In this document: one piece after another, positions 21,415 to 32,914 of the stretch
Position numbering within the stretch: position 1 is the first letter of the stretch
Layout: every line of letters starts with the position of its first letter
NCBI GenBank assembly: GCA_018398805.1
Contig: JAGFBZ010000001.1
Coordinates: 538,831-602,830 of the forward strand
Length of the DNA: 64,000 nucleotides
Direction of reading: 5' to 3'
Source of the DNA: Hirundichthys speculiger
Lineage: Eukaryota > Chordata > Actinopteri > Beloniformes > Exocoetidae
The notes under the pieces: generated by a model
What the model was told of the DNA's origin: nothing
Databases searched by the model: none
Seen by the model: only the letters and a program-made list of their open reading frames with translations
Program-made: the position numbers and the translations under genes

Positions 21415-21740
21415 CAAGGTGAAAAGGTTTCTAAGCTTGAAAGATCCCAGGCAGCAGCCCCTGGTTGTGTCACCAAAGTAAACTGGTCCTTGGCCAGACT
21501 AAGGGAACATCCAGTTTAGCTCTTAGAAATCAAGAGCGGATGTCCCTGAGCCAGACTAGGGTTACCTAGGGGGGCGGAGCTTGTCGGTGGGCGCCTGGCA
21601 GCCAGGACTTGATCCATGGTGTTTAGCTCAGCCCAAACGAGTCACATGGGTTCTCCATCCTGTGAGCTCACTACCTGCTGGAAGGGTTTTTCTGCTCAGG
21701 TGCAACGTGTGTTTGGCACCAGCGTTGGCACGCTGGGATA
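21415..21740 (+). mobile_element. LINE 5' untranslated region fragment
   Basis: Segments such as gagtcacatgggttctcc (21639) and gtgagctcactacctgctgg (21661) resemble the 5' region of a fish LINE related to the neighbouring fragment. It is plus strand, so the two LINE pieces are in opposite orientation. No coding sequence survives. Identification is from memory of the family. Confidence 0.4.
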
Positions 21741-23290
21741 CTTGTGACAAAGACGTGAATGACAGAAATACCACTGAGTCTATTCATCAACACCCTGACT
21801 GCAGCTGGACCAAAGAGGAAAGAGGTTCCAGAGAGAACATTTGTGCCACATCGGTTCTTAACTACTCGAAGAGCAACTGGCCAACAGGATGAAAACTCAT
21901 TTCATATGCACATGTTACATATGTTGAAGGACTGAGAATGACTGAAGACTGCACAGAAGATGAAACTTGTCTGCGCATCGCTGGGATGGTGAGGGATTGT
22001 GAGTGTGGGCCTGCTGCCAGACCACCAGGCCAAGAGACAAGCCAGATAAAGGTTTCAGGTTTTCTGTTTTCTGTTTTAGTGGTGGAACCCGCTACTGGCC
22101 GAGCCCCCTTTCCTCCGGACCCTTCCAGCTCAGTTGGAACAGGTGACGTTCCCGTCGTGATGTGTGAAACGCCTGATCACATCAGCTGGGACAAGTGAGA
22201 ACAGCTAGCTCCTGGTAGCTCAGGTACGGTGGCTTTGTTCCCAACAGGTGTCAGGATTGTTGGTCCCGCCCATTTCTGGATGAACTGAGGCTGGGCGGAG
22301 TCAGTTCAAACCATCTTCAGAGCACCTGTGGGTGACGCTACAGATGATCAGGTCAGAGCTCTGGATCAACATGTGCTTCTTCACTCTCCACCCTCAGCTC
22401 CTTTTATGCCTTTTCTGGTTATTTGTGGATTATTTTTGTCTCCTCAAAGTAACTGAGTGTAATTTTGGTCACTTCTCTGCAGCACCTGCGGTTCTTGACC
22501 AGGAGGACTTGACTCCTCTGGCTCTCGGGCCGGTTCCTCCCAGTCCCCCTCGTTATGGTCCGTCATGGTTTAATTATATGATGAGTTGGGGGACCTGGAG
22601 GTGCCGTTTGAAGACGAGGTTGCAGCCGTCTCTGCGATAACGAGCTGCGGTGCTTCGCTTTGTCCTTGCTGGGGGAGGGAAGGTGAGAGCTGGTGGTGGT
22701 GGTGGTGGGGACGAGGAGGAGGTCTGGGACGACGTGTCATTATTTCCTGCCCGGATGGAGCAGCTCCAGGCTGCCGCGGCCTCATTTAGACAAAAGGCAG
22801 GAACCATTTGATGCAGCACTTCACCCCCGTCTCCTCCTCAGACTCTGGGGAGTGCGCTCAGATGAATTCACCTGCCACTTCTCTCACATCGCCTCGCTTC
22901 TCATTTCTGAATGTTTTCCTTTCTGTGGCTCAGAGAAACAGGAATGTTTGATGCCGCTTGTCACCGTATCGCAGGGGAGGAGCGCAGCAACAACTGGGCA
23001 GGAGTTTAACGTTTTAATATCCATTAATGACATGAGAAACCTGTTTCATGTTGTATCAGACGCTCAACGGCAGATGGACGACACATCAAAGCAACAAAGA
23101 GTTTTCACGACCAAATCTCAGTCGCAGCTGATCAAAAGACAGCTTCTTTCTTCGCTGCACAATTCATGTTTCACTCATAAAATTTTGAGTAGTAGAGAAA
23201 AATGTCCAATAAGATTGTTTCAGAAATTGCATGTGATGCAACAAAGAGTCAAAAGTCTCAGATATTCACTTTAGAAAGACATAAGAAGCA
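21741..23290. other. unassigned; GC-rich block at 22600-22860
   Basis: Several 70-190-codon frames overlap here on both strands but show low-complexity (His/Pro/Ser or Gly/Trp) composition. No family is recognisable. The 22600-22860 stretch is GC-rich and repeat-free. Confidence 0.35.
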
Positions 23291-23840
23291 AAGCTGGAGG
23301 CTGTGTTCCAGTTACAGGGCAACCACACTCCTCGGCCTCCCTGGTTAGGTCTATGCTGGAGAAGATGAACCTGATGAAGGTCCTGGCCCGGCAGCAGAAC
23401 CGTGGACCAGCTCCATTTACTCTCTGCACACCTGGAAGCTGAAGAGCTGACCCAAAACGCCAGGCTCTCAGTTTACAGTTCAGTCTGTGTCCCTGCCTTC
23501 ATCTGTGGTTGTGGACAGAATTAGATTAGAAATAAAAGAACCTGAAGTGAGTTTCCTCTTCGGTATTGGTGGGCTCTTCCTGACAGATAGTTCAGTTGGT
23601 CTGTGAGAGACTCAAGGAGACTCAGCTGGGGTGGTTTAGGTATCTGCTTCGCGTGTCTCCTGGATGTCTCTCTGGGGAGGTGGGAGGCCTTGAGGCAGAC
23701 CCAGGACACTCTGAGATGATGTTCCTCAGCTGGCTGGCTGCCCTGGAGTCGTCCCAGAAGAGCTGGAGATGGAGGTCAGGACCTCGCTGCTCAGGCTGCT
23801 GACCCTGAACACAGATGACTTAATAAAGCAGTTTCAGAAG
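23291..23840 (+). mobile_element. LINE 3' half fragment, internally deleted
   Basis: 23320-23420 matches the start of the RT region of the EN/RT LINE at 3018-4970 (nucleotide block for LLGLPGK-x-R-LE followed by GPAPF-like FRPGRGT-DQL). It jumps to the C-terminal block at 23596-23830, where the frame MVCERLKETQLGWFRYLLRV corresponds to the ERSQLRWFGHLVRM motif. The RT core is deleted. Plus strand. Confidence 0.65.
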
Positions 23841-24249
23841 CTGAGACCTCATGGAGAATGCAGATAAGGAAGAACAACTGGACTGACTGCTGAAATTTAC
23901 TTGAACTTTTGTTACGCATGAACCCAACATGTTTCATGTTTTTCTCTTCATTTCACCTGTATGTGTACACGGTGTTTTCCCATCTCACCGTAACTCTTCC
24001 TGTCTAGTTAAATCTATTGTTCTGTATTATTTATCTGGTCTTGCCATCATCTGCAGCACACTGTCTGCCCCCTTGTATGCAAAGAAATTCAAATTCACAT
24101 CTTGCTTATATACAGCAAAAGAGCCATGGATACATATAAAGATATATTTTTTTGTTGGGCCCATAAACAGCTGGAACAGGGAACAGTTTACAGACTAAGA
24201 AGCAGGTGATGTCATGATAATTTGGTACAACAGTAGCCTTTGAAATGGA
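23841..24249. other. unassigned sequence, no feature seen
   Basis: AT-rich. I note a gttaaatctattgttctgtattatt stretch without recognisable family. Confidence 0.3.
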
Positions 24250-24339
24250 TAGAGGATCTTCATGTTGTCAACAAATATTTGAGAAAATTACTGAAATGTT
24301 TGAAAGCAACGTTCCTCAAGGAAATATGGGAAGGGATTT

Positions 24340-24500
24340 GTAAATTTTTTTCTCCGTCAGTGCAGAATGTCGTCAAACCATTCCAGGAATCTTGAAGAAT
24401 TTTACTGTGGAAAAGAGCAAGTCTTAGCTGGACACCAGTGATCTCTGATCCTTCAGATGACTCTGCATCAAGAACCGTCAGTCATCAGTGGCTCATGTAC
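24340..24500 (+). pseudogene. Tc1-like transposase DNA-binding fragment, locus B
   Basis: The nucleotide block for SVQNVVKPFQES (24361-24395) and the following gtcttagctggacaccag / cttcagatgactctgcatcaagaacc match the same region of locus A read in reverse. It corresponds to the second helix-turn-helix and linker of the transposase. There is no continuous frame. Confidence 0.6.
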
Positions 24501-25249
24501 TGTAGGATGGCCAGTCATGCTAATTCTTTTCCTCTTGGATACAAATCATCAGTCAAAGACATCCAAAATGGCCGTGGTGGAGTAGGAACGCTGGTGAATG
24601 ACTGTTGTAGGTTTTTCTTTACACAGAAGACGGCTTAAGTGTTGTTACTTATTGAGGCTTTAAAAGCTCGATATTGTCCTGATCGTTCAAAGCAGAAGCG
24701 AGAGCTGTTTCCAACAATCACTCCATATCCCGTATCCCCCAACATGTCAACATCTTCAGCAGTCAACCTCACCCAGCAGCTCAGCAGTGGGACCACAAAA
24801 CGAAGTGCTCAAAAACACAATAAGCATCTGAGGTGTTTGTTTGGTCTCCAAACTACCAAGATACCAGTCTGATGGGACCTGATGGTCTCTGTAGGAAGCA
24901 ATCCCAATCCACAGAGACCACACTAACAACCCACAGGGCCCATAGGATCTATAGTGAACATCCAGGACACCTCCAGATGGTCCAGGACACCACCCATGAC
25001 ACCTCCAGACGGTCTTCTTCCAGACCTTGACTGTTCACAGCTCTTTTGGGAGCACAGGGGGGAGCTGTTCATTATTAAGAGGGTGGTCAAGGGATTATAG
25101 GGTGGAAACCTTTGTCAGGCCCCGCAATGCAGAGCTACATTCACTAATGACACTTTTATAGTGTAACAAAGAAGCTTTACCCTACCCTTTTCCTGATGTG
25201 GACATTTCTGGACTCAGACATGGAGGGTGTACCATCACCATAGAAACAT

Positions 25250-25390
25250 GTATTTTACTAACTGAGGAGTACCATAAGGCTCAGTATGAGGACCTCTGAT
25301 TCTCTGCATCATTTTCTGTAAATTCATTCAAATGTCAGTTTATATGCAGATGATGGTCTGATTTATGTTCCCAATCAATATTCCAGATCT
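25250..25390 (+). pseudogene. LINE reverse-transcriptase fragment with YADD box, locus B
   Basis: In one frame the DNA gives GVP*GSV*GPLIL from 25280, the GVPQGSVLGPLLF motif with two C-to-T type stop mutations. Sixty bases later comes SLYADDGLIY, with the catalytic YADD box intact at 25343-25354. This RT belongs to a different LINE group from the FADD-type LINE at 3018-4970. Confidence 0.7.
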
Positions 25391-25404
25391 TTGAGGAGGG
25401 AAAT

Positions 25405-25870
25405 ATTTTCAAAGAACTCCATCCAGGTTGTTATCAGTGCAACATCAAGTCCAGCATTCAGGCTCTGTGATGGTCTGGGGTTGTGTCAGTGCTCGTGTTG
25501 AAGCTCATCTCCACTTCTGTGATTCAGCATTAATGCAGAGAAGTAAGCTGAGCAACATATGCTGCTTTCAAGACCACATCTTTTCCAGGGACGTCTGTGA
25601 ATTTCTCGATAGGACAATGTAAAACCACATTGAGAGAATATTAGAGAACTTTGAAAACTAAAGATATAACAAAGACATGTTTGTAAGAAGAATGGGACAA
25701 AATTCTTCATTTGTTCTGAATCCCAAAATGCTTTAGTGTTGTAAGAAGGAATGATAGCATGCTAACAAAGTGGTAAAAGCTTTATTTTATCAATTCTTTT
25801 GTACAGCATTCAAGGATTAAAATGTAAAAATGAATGTATGTTAACAAATGAAGTTATGTTGTCAAATATT
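25405..25870 (+). pseudogene. Tc1-like transposase catalytic fragment, locus B
   Basis: It begins with the block for CYQCN, then SGSVMVWGCVSARVEAHLHF (25450-25510), which is the VMVWGCxSxxG motif around the first catalytic aspartate of Tc1-like DDE transposases. It continues to the conserved 3' coding end, where the nucleotide string GAAGAATGGGACAAAATT at 25687 and GTTGTAAGAAGGAAT at 25740 match the family's EEWDKI and VVRRN codons. Frameshifted and not functional. Confidence 0.75.
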
Positions 25871-27115
25871 TAAAAAACAGGAAAAATCTTGGATCTTTAC
25901 TGTCTACAAAGACATTACAAGTAAAGGTAGTTTTATGACATCCAGCAAGTGTGAGACGGAGGAGGCATTCAGGTATGTGAGGAAACCCCTGCAGCTCTTT
26001 ATCCTCTTCTACTGCAGTTTCATTTGTTATCTGGACAAGGCACCTGCTGCCTTACACAGACAAAAAAAAAGCCAGCCAGAGAGCAGGGCTTTAGTGTAAT
26101 CTGCCTCCAGAGAGACAGTGACTAACAAAATGGACTTGACATTCCTCCTCTGCAGCTGCACAGGCTGGGATTATAGCTACCAGAGGAGATAGAAGTTAGT
26201 GCCTCTCAGTGGAAAAGTTCCTCCTCTTCACGTTCCTCCTCAGCTTCATCACAGGAAGACTTCATGCTGACAGATATGACACAGTAAGAGTAAAGAAGAG
26301 CCATTAAAATAACTGAGTGTGACGACAAAACTATCACTTCTCTCACTTCAGTGGTGCCATTTTCTTTTTTATTTCATCACAACCTCTGGTTTCTCTCACA
26401 ACTGCAGAAGGAAGCCTGGAGTGGTTATGGTCAAACGTTGTATTTCTGCATCATTATCCAACGTGCTGGTGTATAATCTAAACCCAACCATGAAATTTTC
26501 CTAATCCTAACCAAGTCAATTTAACACATTATGATGGAATATTAACATCTACACATGAGATCTTTTAAAGGCTGCACTTTTCAACCTTGATACAGAAAAT
26601 AAAGCTATTGCAAAGATATTTTTAGATCTGGAAATTTTCAGCAGCAATGACCACAGACTGTATAATGAAAATCAGATGAAACATCCATTGACGTCTCCAT
26701 TAGTCTGTCAAGAGGAAGTCGGAAGCAATTTTTTTAACATAATTTTTCTCAAACGGGTGGAACAAACAATCCTGGAATTGAGTGATGCCATCACACTACC
26801 ACAAGTAGCTATTTTGGATTAGCTAATCTACGATGCTAACTAAAATTAAATTACATTCTGATCAAATCTGTCCACCCATCAACATTTCAGACCAAGACAA
26901 CATGAAACGTGGACTGTGAAATGTGAAACGAAGGCTGTAGACATGTGAAACAAGGACTGAAAAACTCCAAACAAGTTCTATCAGAGTTATTGCTGGCTGG
27001 TTTAGGTTTGACTTCTCCTGCTTTCCTGATTGTTCCTATCTGACTCTCATCAGTGGCCTAGGTCTGTTGTTTATTTAACGTTATTCTTCAATTGTCATTT
27101 TTTTGTCATGTTTTC
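25871..27115. other. unassigned sequence, no feature seen
   Basis: Only short frames without recognisable motifs; mostly AT-rich. Confidence 0.35.
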
Positions 27116-27335
27116 GGACTAACATACGTGTTTAGCACCAAAAATAGCGGGCCCAGCATCATTCCCTGAGGCACACCTGTATAGATAATTTGGTTATTTA
27201 GCTTGAAACCCCTAACAGGAGCAGTTTGAAGTAGGCGTTCTCTTTTAATGTCATTGTTTACTGTACGATGGGTGAGCTGTATTATTTTAAACTAATACAG
27301 TTGTTTGAGAATAATACTGGAAAAAAAACATCTCC
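27116..27335 (-). pseudogene. LINE reverse-transcriptase fragment
   Basis: Read on the minus strand, 27180-27125 gives TGVPQGMMLGPLFLVLN, the RT motif GVPQGSxLGPLLFLxYIN of CR1/L2-like LINEs. Upstream (to about 27335) the nucleotide sequence still resembles the finger/palm region but is degraded. No catalytic DD box is readable downstream. Confidence 0.6.
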
Positions 27336-28389
27336 TTCTGACTGGGAGGGAAAAACCTGGGAAAACCTGGTAATGGACCGACAATTTCAGATGAGATGTT
27401 TCAGAAGTTAGAAGAAGATCAGGTGCAAAAACAATAAGAAACGATCAAATCGACACTTTTATCCTGTTTAAATATCAAAATCTGGTGATCTGTTTAGGCC
27501 AGCTATAACTTATTTATTAAATTCAGATTTCTTCCTTTTCTAACTGTTCCAACACCTGCACGGCCCTACTTCTGTTTGCCATGTTTAAAATTCCATAATA
27601 GAGTAATTTAAATCCCTCACATTTCAGGAGTGAGTCTTCAGCGTTAAAGCAGAACCACGGTAAAGTTCAGGCGATGTCGCCTCTGAGTGTGAACACTGAG
27701 CCCCCTGCCTGCGCTCAGCGGGGGAACGTGTAATCGCAGCCGTTGGCATCGATCGATCAGAGCTGGAGATGGAGGCTGAGATCTGTGTGAGATAATCTGG
27801 GAGAGCGTGTGCAGCTAAATGGATTACTGGACGAGCCGGTGACTGTGTGCTGTTATCAGAGTATATCTGTGTGGCTTTCAGAGTGCAGTCAGGAGTAAAT
27901 GTGCAAATAATGCAGCAGAGACTGCAGCTCTGCTCCTGTGTGTGGTGGAGGAACGCCGCAGAGAAGATGAGGAACTTTATCAGAGCACCTCTGCTGTGGG
28001 TCAAAGTGGTGTGAAGATGACCTTCCAGTCTTAGTCTGATGGAATAATTCTGCTTGTTTTCTGTCAGTGTGTATAATGATTTTATAATGTTGCTCCCTAC
28101 TGTGGACGAACTGCAATTACTAACTTTAGTCTGATATTTTTGGTTGTTTTGGCCACCAGGACTCAGCAGCTGTAGATCCTCCTTCAGCCACTATAGATCC
28201 TTCTTCTGCAGCTATAGATCCTTCTTCTGCAGCTGCAGCTTTATTTTTTTTTCTGTCTTTTAATCTAACACAAAAAAAAATGCCTGTTTTTTTATATTTC
28301 AATTTCAGCAAACAGGCCACCGGACTGATTGTGTTTTTAATATTTTATTGTCTGGTTTATGTGAAATGGCTTTGTTTTATAATTGAGGA
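27336..28389. other. unassigned; repeat-free GC block at 27640-27860
   Basis: The 27640-27860 block is GC-richer and has no repeat resemblance. The remainder has no recognised feature apart from the 21-bp repeat listed separately. Confidence 0.35.
28172..28234. repeat. 21-bp tandem repeat, 3 copies
   Basis: Three direct copies of ATAGATCCTTCTTCTGCAGC-type units at 28172, 28193 and 28214. The last two are identical and the first is diverged. Confidence 0.85.
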
Positions 28390-28801
28390 CTGGACTTTCT
28401 GTTGTTGTTACACATCTGTGCCACTAGATGGAGCCGCACTGCAGTAACCAGCTAGAGAACAGCAGGACAGTGAACACATGGAGCAGATCTGATGGAACAT
28501 GGAGGAATGACGCGATCGTCTTGAACAAAGGGGTTTGAACTTTTTTTTTTCAGACAGAATTGTTAATATTGCTACTTGAATTGCTACCCGAACTGTAAAG
28601 TTCACTGATTTTTACCGTTCTCCATGTCTGTTTAAACTTATCGCAACTTTACCTGCCAATTTTCTGGTTCCGCAGCAGCCAGTAACAGACTTTTCAAAAC
28701 AAAAGCACGTGAGCAACATGCATTAACGCGTGATAAAATAAGTCGACGTTAATAAATTAATGCGTTAACGTGATAATAACGCGTTAACATGCCCGGCCCT
28801 A
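28390..28801 (-). mobile_element. hAT-type transposon end
   Basis: On the minus strand the element begins TAGGGCCGGGC at 28801-28791, followed by a subterminal region made of interleaved GTTAACGCGTTA and TTAACG repeats. This architecture is typical of a fish hAT end. The opposite terminus was not found, so the inner limit is a guess and the copy is probably truncated. Confidence 0.5.
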
Positions 28802-31800
28802 GTCCAAATGTTTCTGTTTGGTCCAGCTGAGGGAAACCAGGAGAAGGCTTCCTGGAAGAGATGATTCTCCTGCATATTTACTGTCGTTAAGTATCTGAGA
28901 TGACGTTTTCATTAACAGATCTTTTGTTCAGCAGTTAGAAGTGGAGCATTTTAGGATAAAAATAAGGACTTCTTTGGACTTTCTCTTTGGAAATCCTGGG
29001 ATTTAGTTCTGACCACATGCAGGGTGTTGATTTCTGGACTGACTTCAGCTCCTTTAATCAGACTCAGGATCAGGTTCATGTCTGATCCTCCAGAGATGAG
29101 CAGATGCTGCTCCACTCTTTCACATCATCATCTCATGGAGGACATACGTCATTAGTTCGTTAGTAATTATTCCTTCTTTCCTGCCCTCCAATCATTGCTG
29201 TATCTTCTCATTTCTGCTCTGTTCTGATGTTTTATTGTTTTTACATGTCTTCATCGGTTCCTTGCTGTTTTTTCATCCTCCAGTTTGTTTTTTTATAAAT
29301 AAACAGTTTAATGTTCTGTACACGCAGCTGTTTTCAGTCGTAATACAACCGATTGAATTATTCAAGCGGCGTTTTGAATAAATGATGACGTGGGTGCCTG
29401 TGTGAGGAGGAGTCAAACCCACGGAGGGATCCTGCAGCAGCTTCTCCTCTCTGCAGCGCTCTCTGACTCGCTATGATAATGAGTTTCCTCTGAGGAGCGG
29501 CGGCCGTCACTCAGCGCCGTCTCATCCTCCTCCAACACCAGCAGCTGCTCGTCCGTCTCATCCCCGGAGAACAAAAAGTCCTCCTGCAGGTTTCCTTCCA
29601 TCCTCCGTGTTCTCCCTCCGCTGACAGATGAAACACGAGTCCTCTAAAACTGGATCCGCAGACTTTTTGTTCAGATTTCTGTTCAGATCTGCTCGCCTGC
29701 TGATTATTTCTGCTGCATTTTCCGCCACCTCCGCCTGCTTTCTGTAGCTGGATGAACACTTCAGAACTAAATCTGTCTGAATCTCCTCGTGTGGTCTGGA
29801 GTTCTGCTGTTGTCGTCTTAAATTTCTGTTTTTTATGTGAAATTTGAGAATTAAAATCTTCCAAAAATTATATTTTCTGTGCATTATTCTGATTTCATGC
29901 ATCATAATGCTCTGAATACACTTTTTTCATTAAAAATGGGTAATATTTCATTTGAAATGGACATTTTATTCAGGTTCACTCAGTGCTGTTACCATAACGG
30001 CCCTCATTTAAAGACATTTATCACGCATGTCTTATTCTTTCTAGAGTGACTTATTTAAGAGGATGAGTCATAAACTGGCCCTTCTCCTGGTGGTTCAGAT
30101 CTCGAATGAACTGTTACACACGGGTTCACCTCATGTTCATGACTTCCTGTCAGCTTGATGTGTCTCTGGCAGAGAGGACGCTTGTTTCTGGCCACTGCAG
30201 GCCACTTCTGCTGCAACTGCTCCAACTGGCGGCGAGTCAAAGCCGGTCCATGGCTGATCAACACTCTGTGGTTTGCAGGTTTGTAGACGAGCTCGACCCG
30301 AGACGAGGTTCAGTGAAACAGAGCAGCGGCGGTAGTCAGGGCGAAGATGGTTCTGGAAGATGAGAGACTGTGTGGTTACAAATTGACAAGACAAAATACC
30401 GAAATTTTGTGGCGGTCTCTCGTCTGAAATAATGCCCTGAGAGTTGGTTTTAATTAAAAAGATGCTACTGTTGTCTTGTTTCAAGCTGTTTTAGTTCAGT
30501 GAAAATGAGGGCGAAAACAATACGAAAGATTTCTTATGAATATGAATGATATGCAAATATCTCTCCCCTGATTGGCTAACAGCAGTGTGACCCTCCCTCT
30601 AGTGGGTTGTCCTTCAGTTGGTTTCCATCAACTTAAATAGAGATAACCAGTAACAAATAGCAAAACACAAGAAAAATGTCTTCAGACATATCATTTCTTT
30701 ATCTTGGCAAAAAAAAAAAAAACTCTGGAAACACCAAGGTATCATATTTTAGTTTGGAAGATTATAGATTTCTCAAGCTAACTTTACTCTCTGGGTAGAA
30801 GTTACCGAGTGGTTCTGGACAACATTACCATAACTATAACTTGTCCCAATGTCATCATGCTTTAGCCTATTAACGAGTAGAATAAGAGGCTTTTGAAACA
30901 GCAACCATAGTTGGAAAAAAATTGTTTTTTACTTACAGCCTGTGATCCGGCACAGCTGATCCAATTGATATCATCTGTGTTTCTGCTACGACTAACGGTG
31001 CATTCAGCTGAACTTGTAAATTGGAAGTTTGAAGTCGGAAAAGAATTTAAATCTAGTGTCGACAATGGTTTTTCGTTTAATTTCATTAAATGTAATTTTT
31101 TTTTTCATTTGTTTGTTTTAAATTCCCTGTTCCATGACGTCCCAGTTTTTAAACTGGGAAGCGGTCAGTTCTGAGGTTGTGTTGTTCGGAGCGCGAAGTT
31201 CCGATTTCCAATGTTAATGTAACGCACCATTTCGACCCCAGGGTCCTAAGGGGTGCTGCGTCTTTGCCTGTAGTAAAGACACAGCAGATTTGTTTGGCTG
31301 CAGAGGGATTTTCTTTTTCTGATCAGTTTTGTTTATTGGAAAAAATACTTTTTATTTTTATTTGTATGAATCTGTTGTTCAAGTGTTTATATATCTGTTT
31401 TTTATACATATTGTAATGTTTCTAATCATTTATATTAAGGTACAAGTGTGAATCATTTCAATTTTAATTTGTTATACATGTTTGGACATTCCCTTTTTGT
31501 TAGAAGTTTCTGTTTCTGTAATGAGATTCTTTATCCTGCTGAGATCAACAAATGTTTAAATAAAACATGCTGAAGACATTAACTTGTGTGTTTAAAATAC
31601 CAGACAAATAACAAGTTGACCATGTAAGGCGAGTGTTATCTTGATAGGCTTTTGTCTACAAATGTTAATTCAGTTAGAAAACTAATGACGGCTCAGTCCC
31701 CCCAGTTTAAAAATCCCATCTGCGCCCCTGATCAGGAACTACTTAGAGCTGTGTGAACACTCCAGCTCTGGTTTCTGCTTTTAATTAAGTGCTTTTCTAT

Positions 31801-32914
31801 ACCTGGGATCAACACTGCACCAAACAAGAACTTTCCTTTTTTTCTGAAAAATTCTTCAAAAGTCTATTCTTATTCATAAGCTTTTGCAACGTTTTTGTGA
31901 TTATTTACAGTCTATTTATGGAGACGGAGATTCTCTGTCAAGATGTTGGGGATGTAGGAGTGTTTATTGCAGTTGTCATAAGATTTTCTTATCAAGGATT
32001 TACTTTAAATACGTCAAGGTGACATAAACAAACTCCTTCACATGACAGACTGCGGCTGCTCGAGGGGAATTCTGATGAAGAGATCATCTGGGAGTTAAAA
32101 ACTAATCCAAAGAAAAACAGAGTCAGAGTTTCAAAGGAAACATGGGAGTGAGAAGGAGGAGATTTAGAAAAATACAGCTAATTTAAATAAAACCCACTGT
32201 TGGGGAAAATCGAGGAGTGTCCTTGTAGCGTCAGTCTCACTGAACGGCTTCAGGTTTCTTTCTGGTTTTCTGGTTTGAGCTGGAATCTGTCTGGATGTCA
32301 AACTGGAGAGTGAAGGTCCTGTTTAGGAAAAGGTGCAGTTTCCATGGAAATAGACCAGGTGACCCAGTCAAAGCTCCTCCCACACATTAGATGTTCTGAC
32401 GACCGTCAAATGTCACAGCGTTTGGGTCAGGGTCCTCCGCTGATCGCCGACAGCTGGTTGCTCCTCAATGACCTCCTGGGCCGCGTGGAGGCGGCTGCTG
32501 AGCTCCTGAGCTGAGCAGATCCAGGAGCTGATGAGGCTGCCGTAATTACACGGCGCTAATGAAGGCCTGCGAGGGCCGCGGTGTCTCAGAGATGAAGCCG
32601 TTCAGACAGGACGACAGCTGGAGGTCCTGACATGAATCAGAGCAGGAAAGTTCCTGCTTCATCACTCCAGCATGGATGAACACCGAACTTTAGTCCAGAA
32701 AGTTTCACTTCCAGATCCACCTGTCTGGCTGAGAGAAAAACGTCTGTTAGCGTGACACGAGTGTGACGATTCAAACTGGAAAGGAGGGGCCTCAGGTTCA
32801 CCAGTAGGACCTTTGCATTACTTTCCTTTTCCACTTAACATATATGCTCGTTTCTGTTTAATGAACAAACACACTTCCAAATACGTTTTTACTGTGAGAG
32901 TTCAGTGTGGTAAG
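28802..32914. other. unassigned 4.1-kb stretch
   Basis: No recognisable gene or repeat family. It contains a GC-rich block at 29400-29760 with an acidic 62-codon minus-strand frame (29601-29413), and a second GC-rich repeat-free block at 32420-32640. Several AT-rich segments lie between. Confidence 0.35.

Larger units (their letters stand above)
24250..25870 (+). mobile_element. Tc1-like/LINE composite, locus B
   Basis: Plus-strand order: Tc1-like DNA-binding region (24340-24500), about 680 bp of unassigned sequence, a LINE RT segment (25180-25400), then the Tc1 catalytic C-terminal part (25405-25870). The RT-to-Tc1 junction falls at the same point of the transposase as in loci A and C, just before the block ATCCAGGTTGTTATCAG. 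Coding frames are broken throughout. Outer ends are not resolved. Confidence 0.7.

Noticed and set aside
22574..22819. Overlapping His/Pro-rich and Gly/Trp-rich frames
   Set aside because: They result from a ggtggtggt microsatellite at 22692-22710 read on both strands, with no domain.
22693..23274. 193-codon plus-strand frame
   Set aside because: Composition is unremarkable, no domain is recognisable, and it starts within the same microsatellite. No splice or promoter context was seen.
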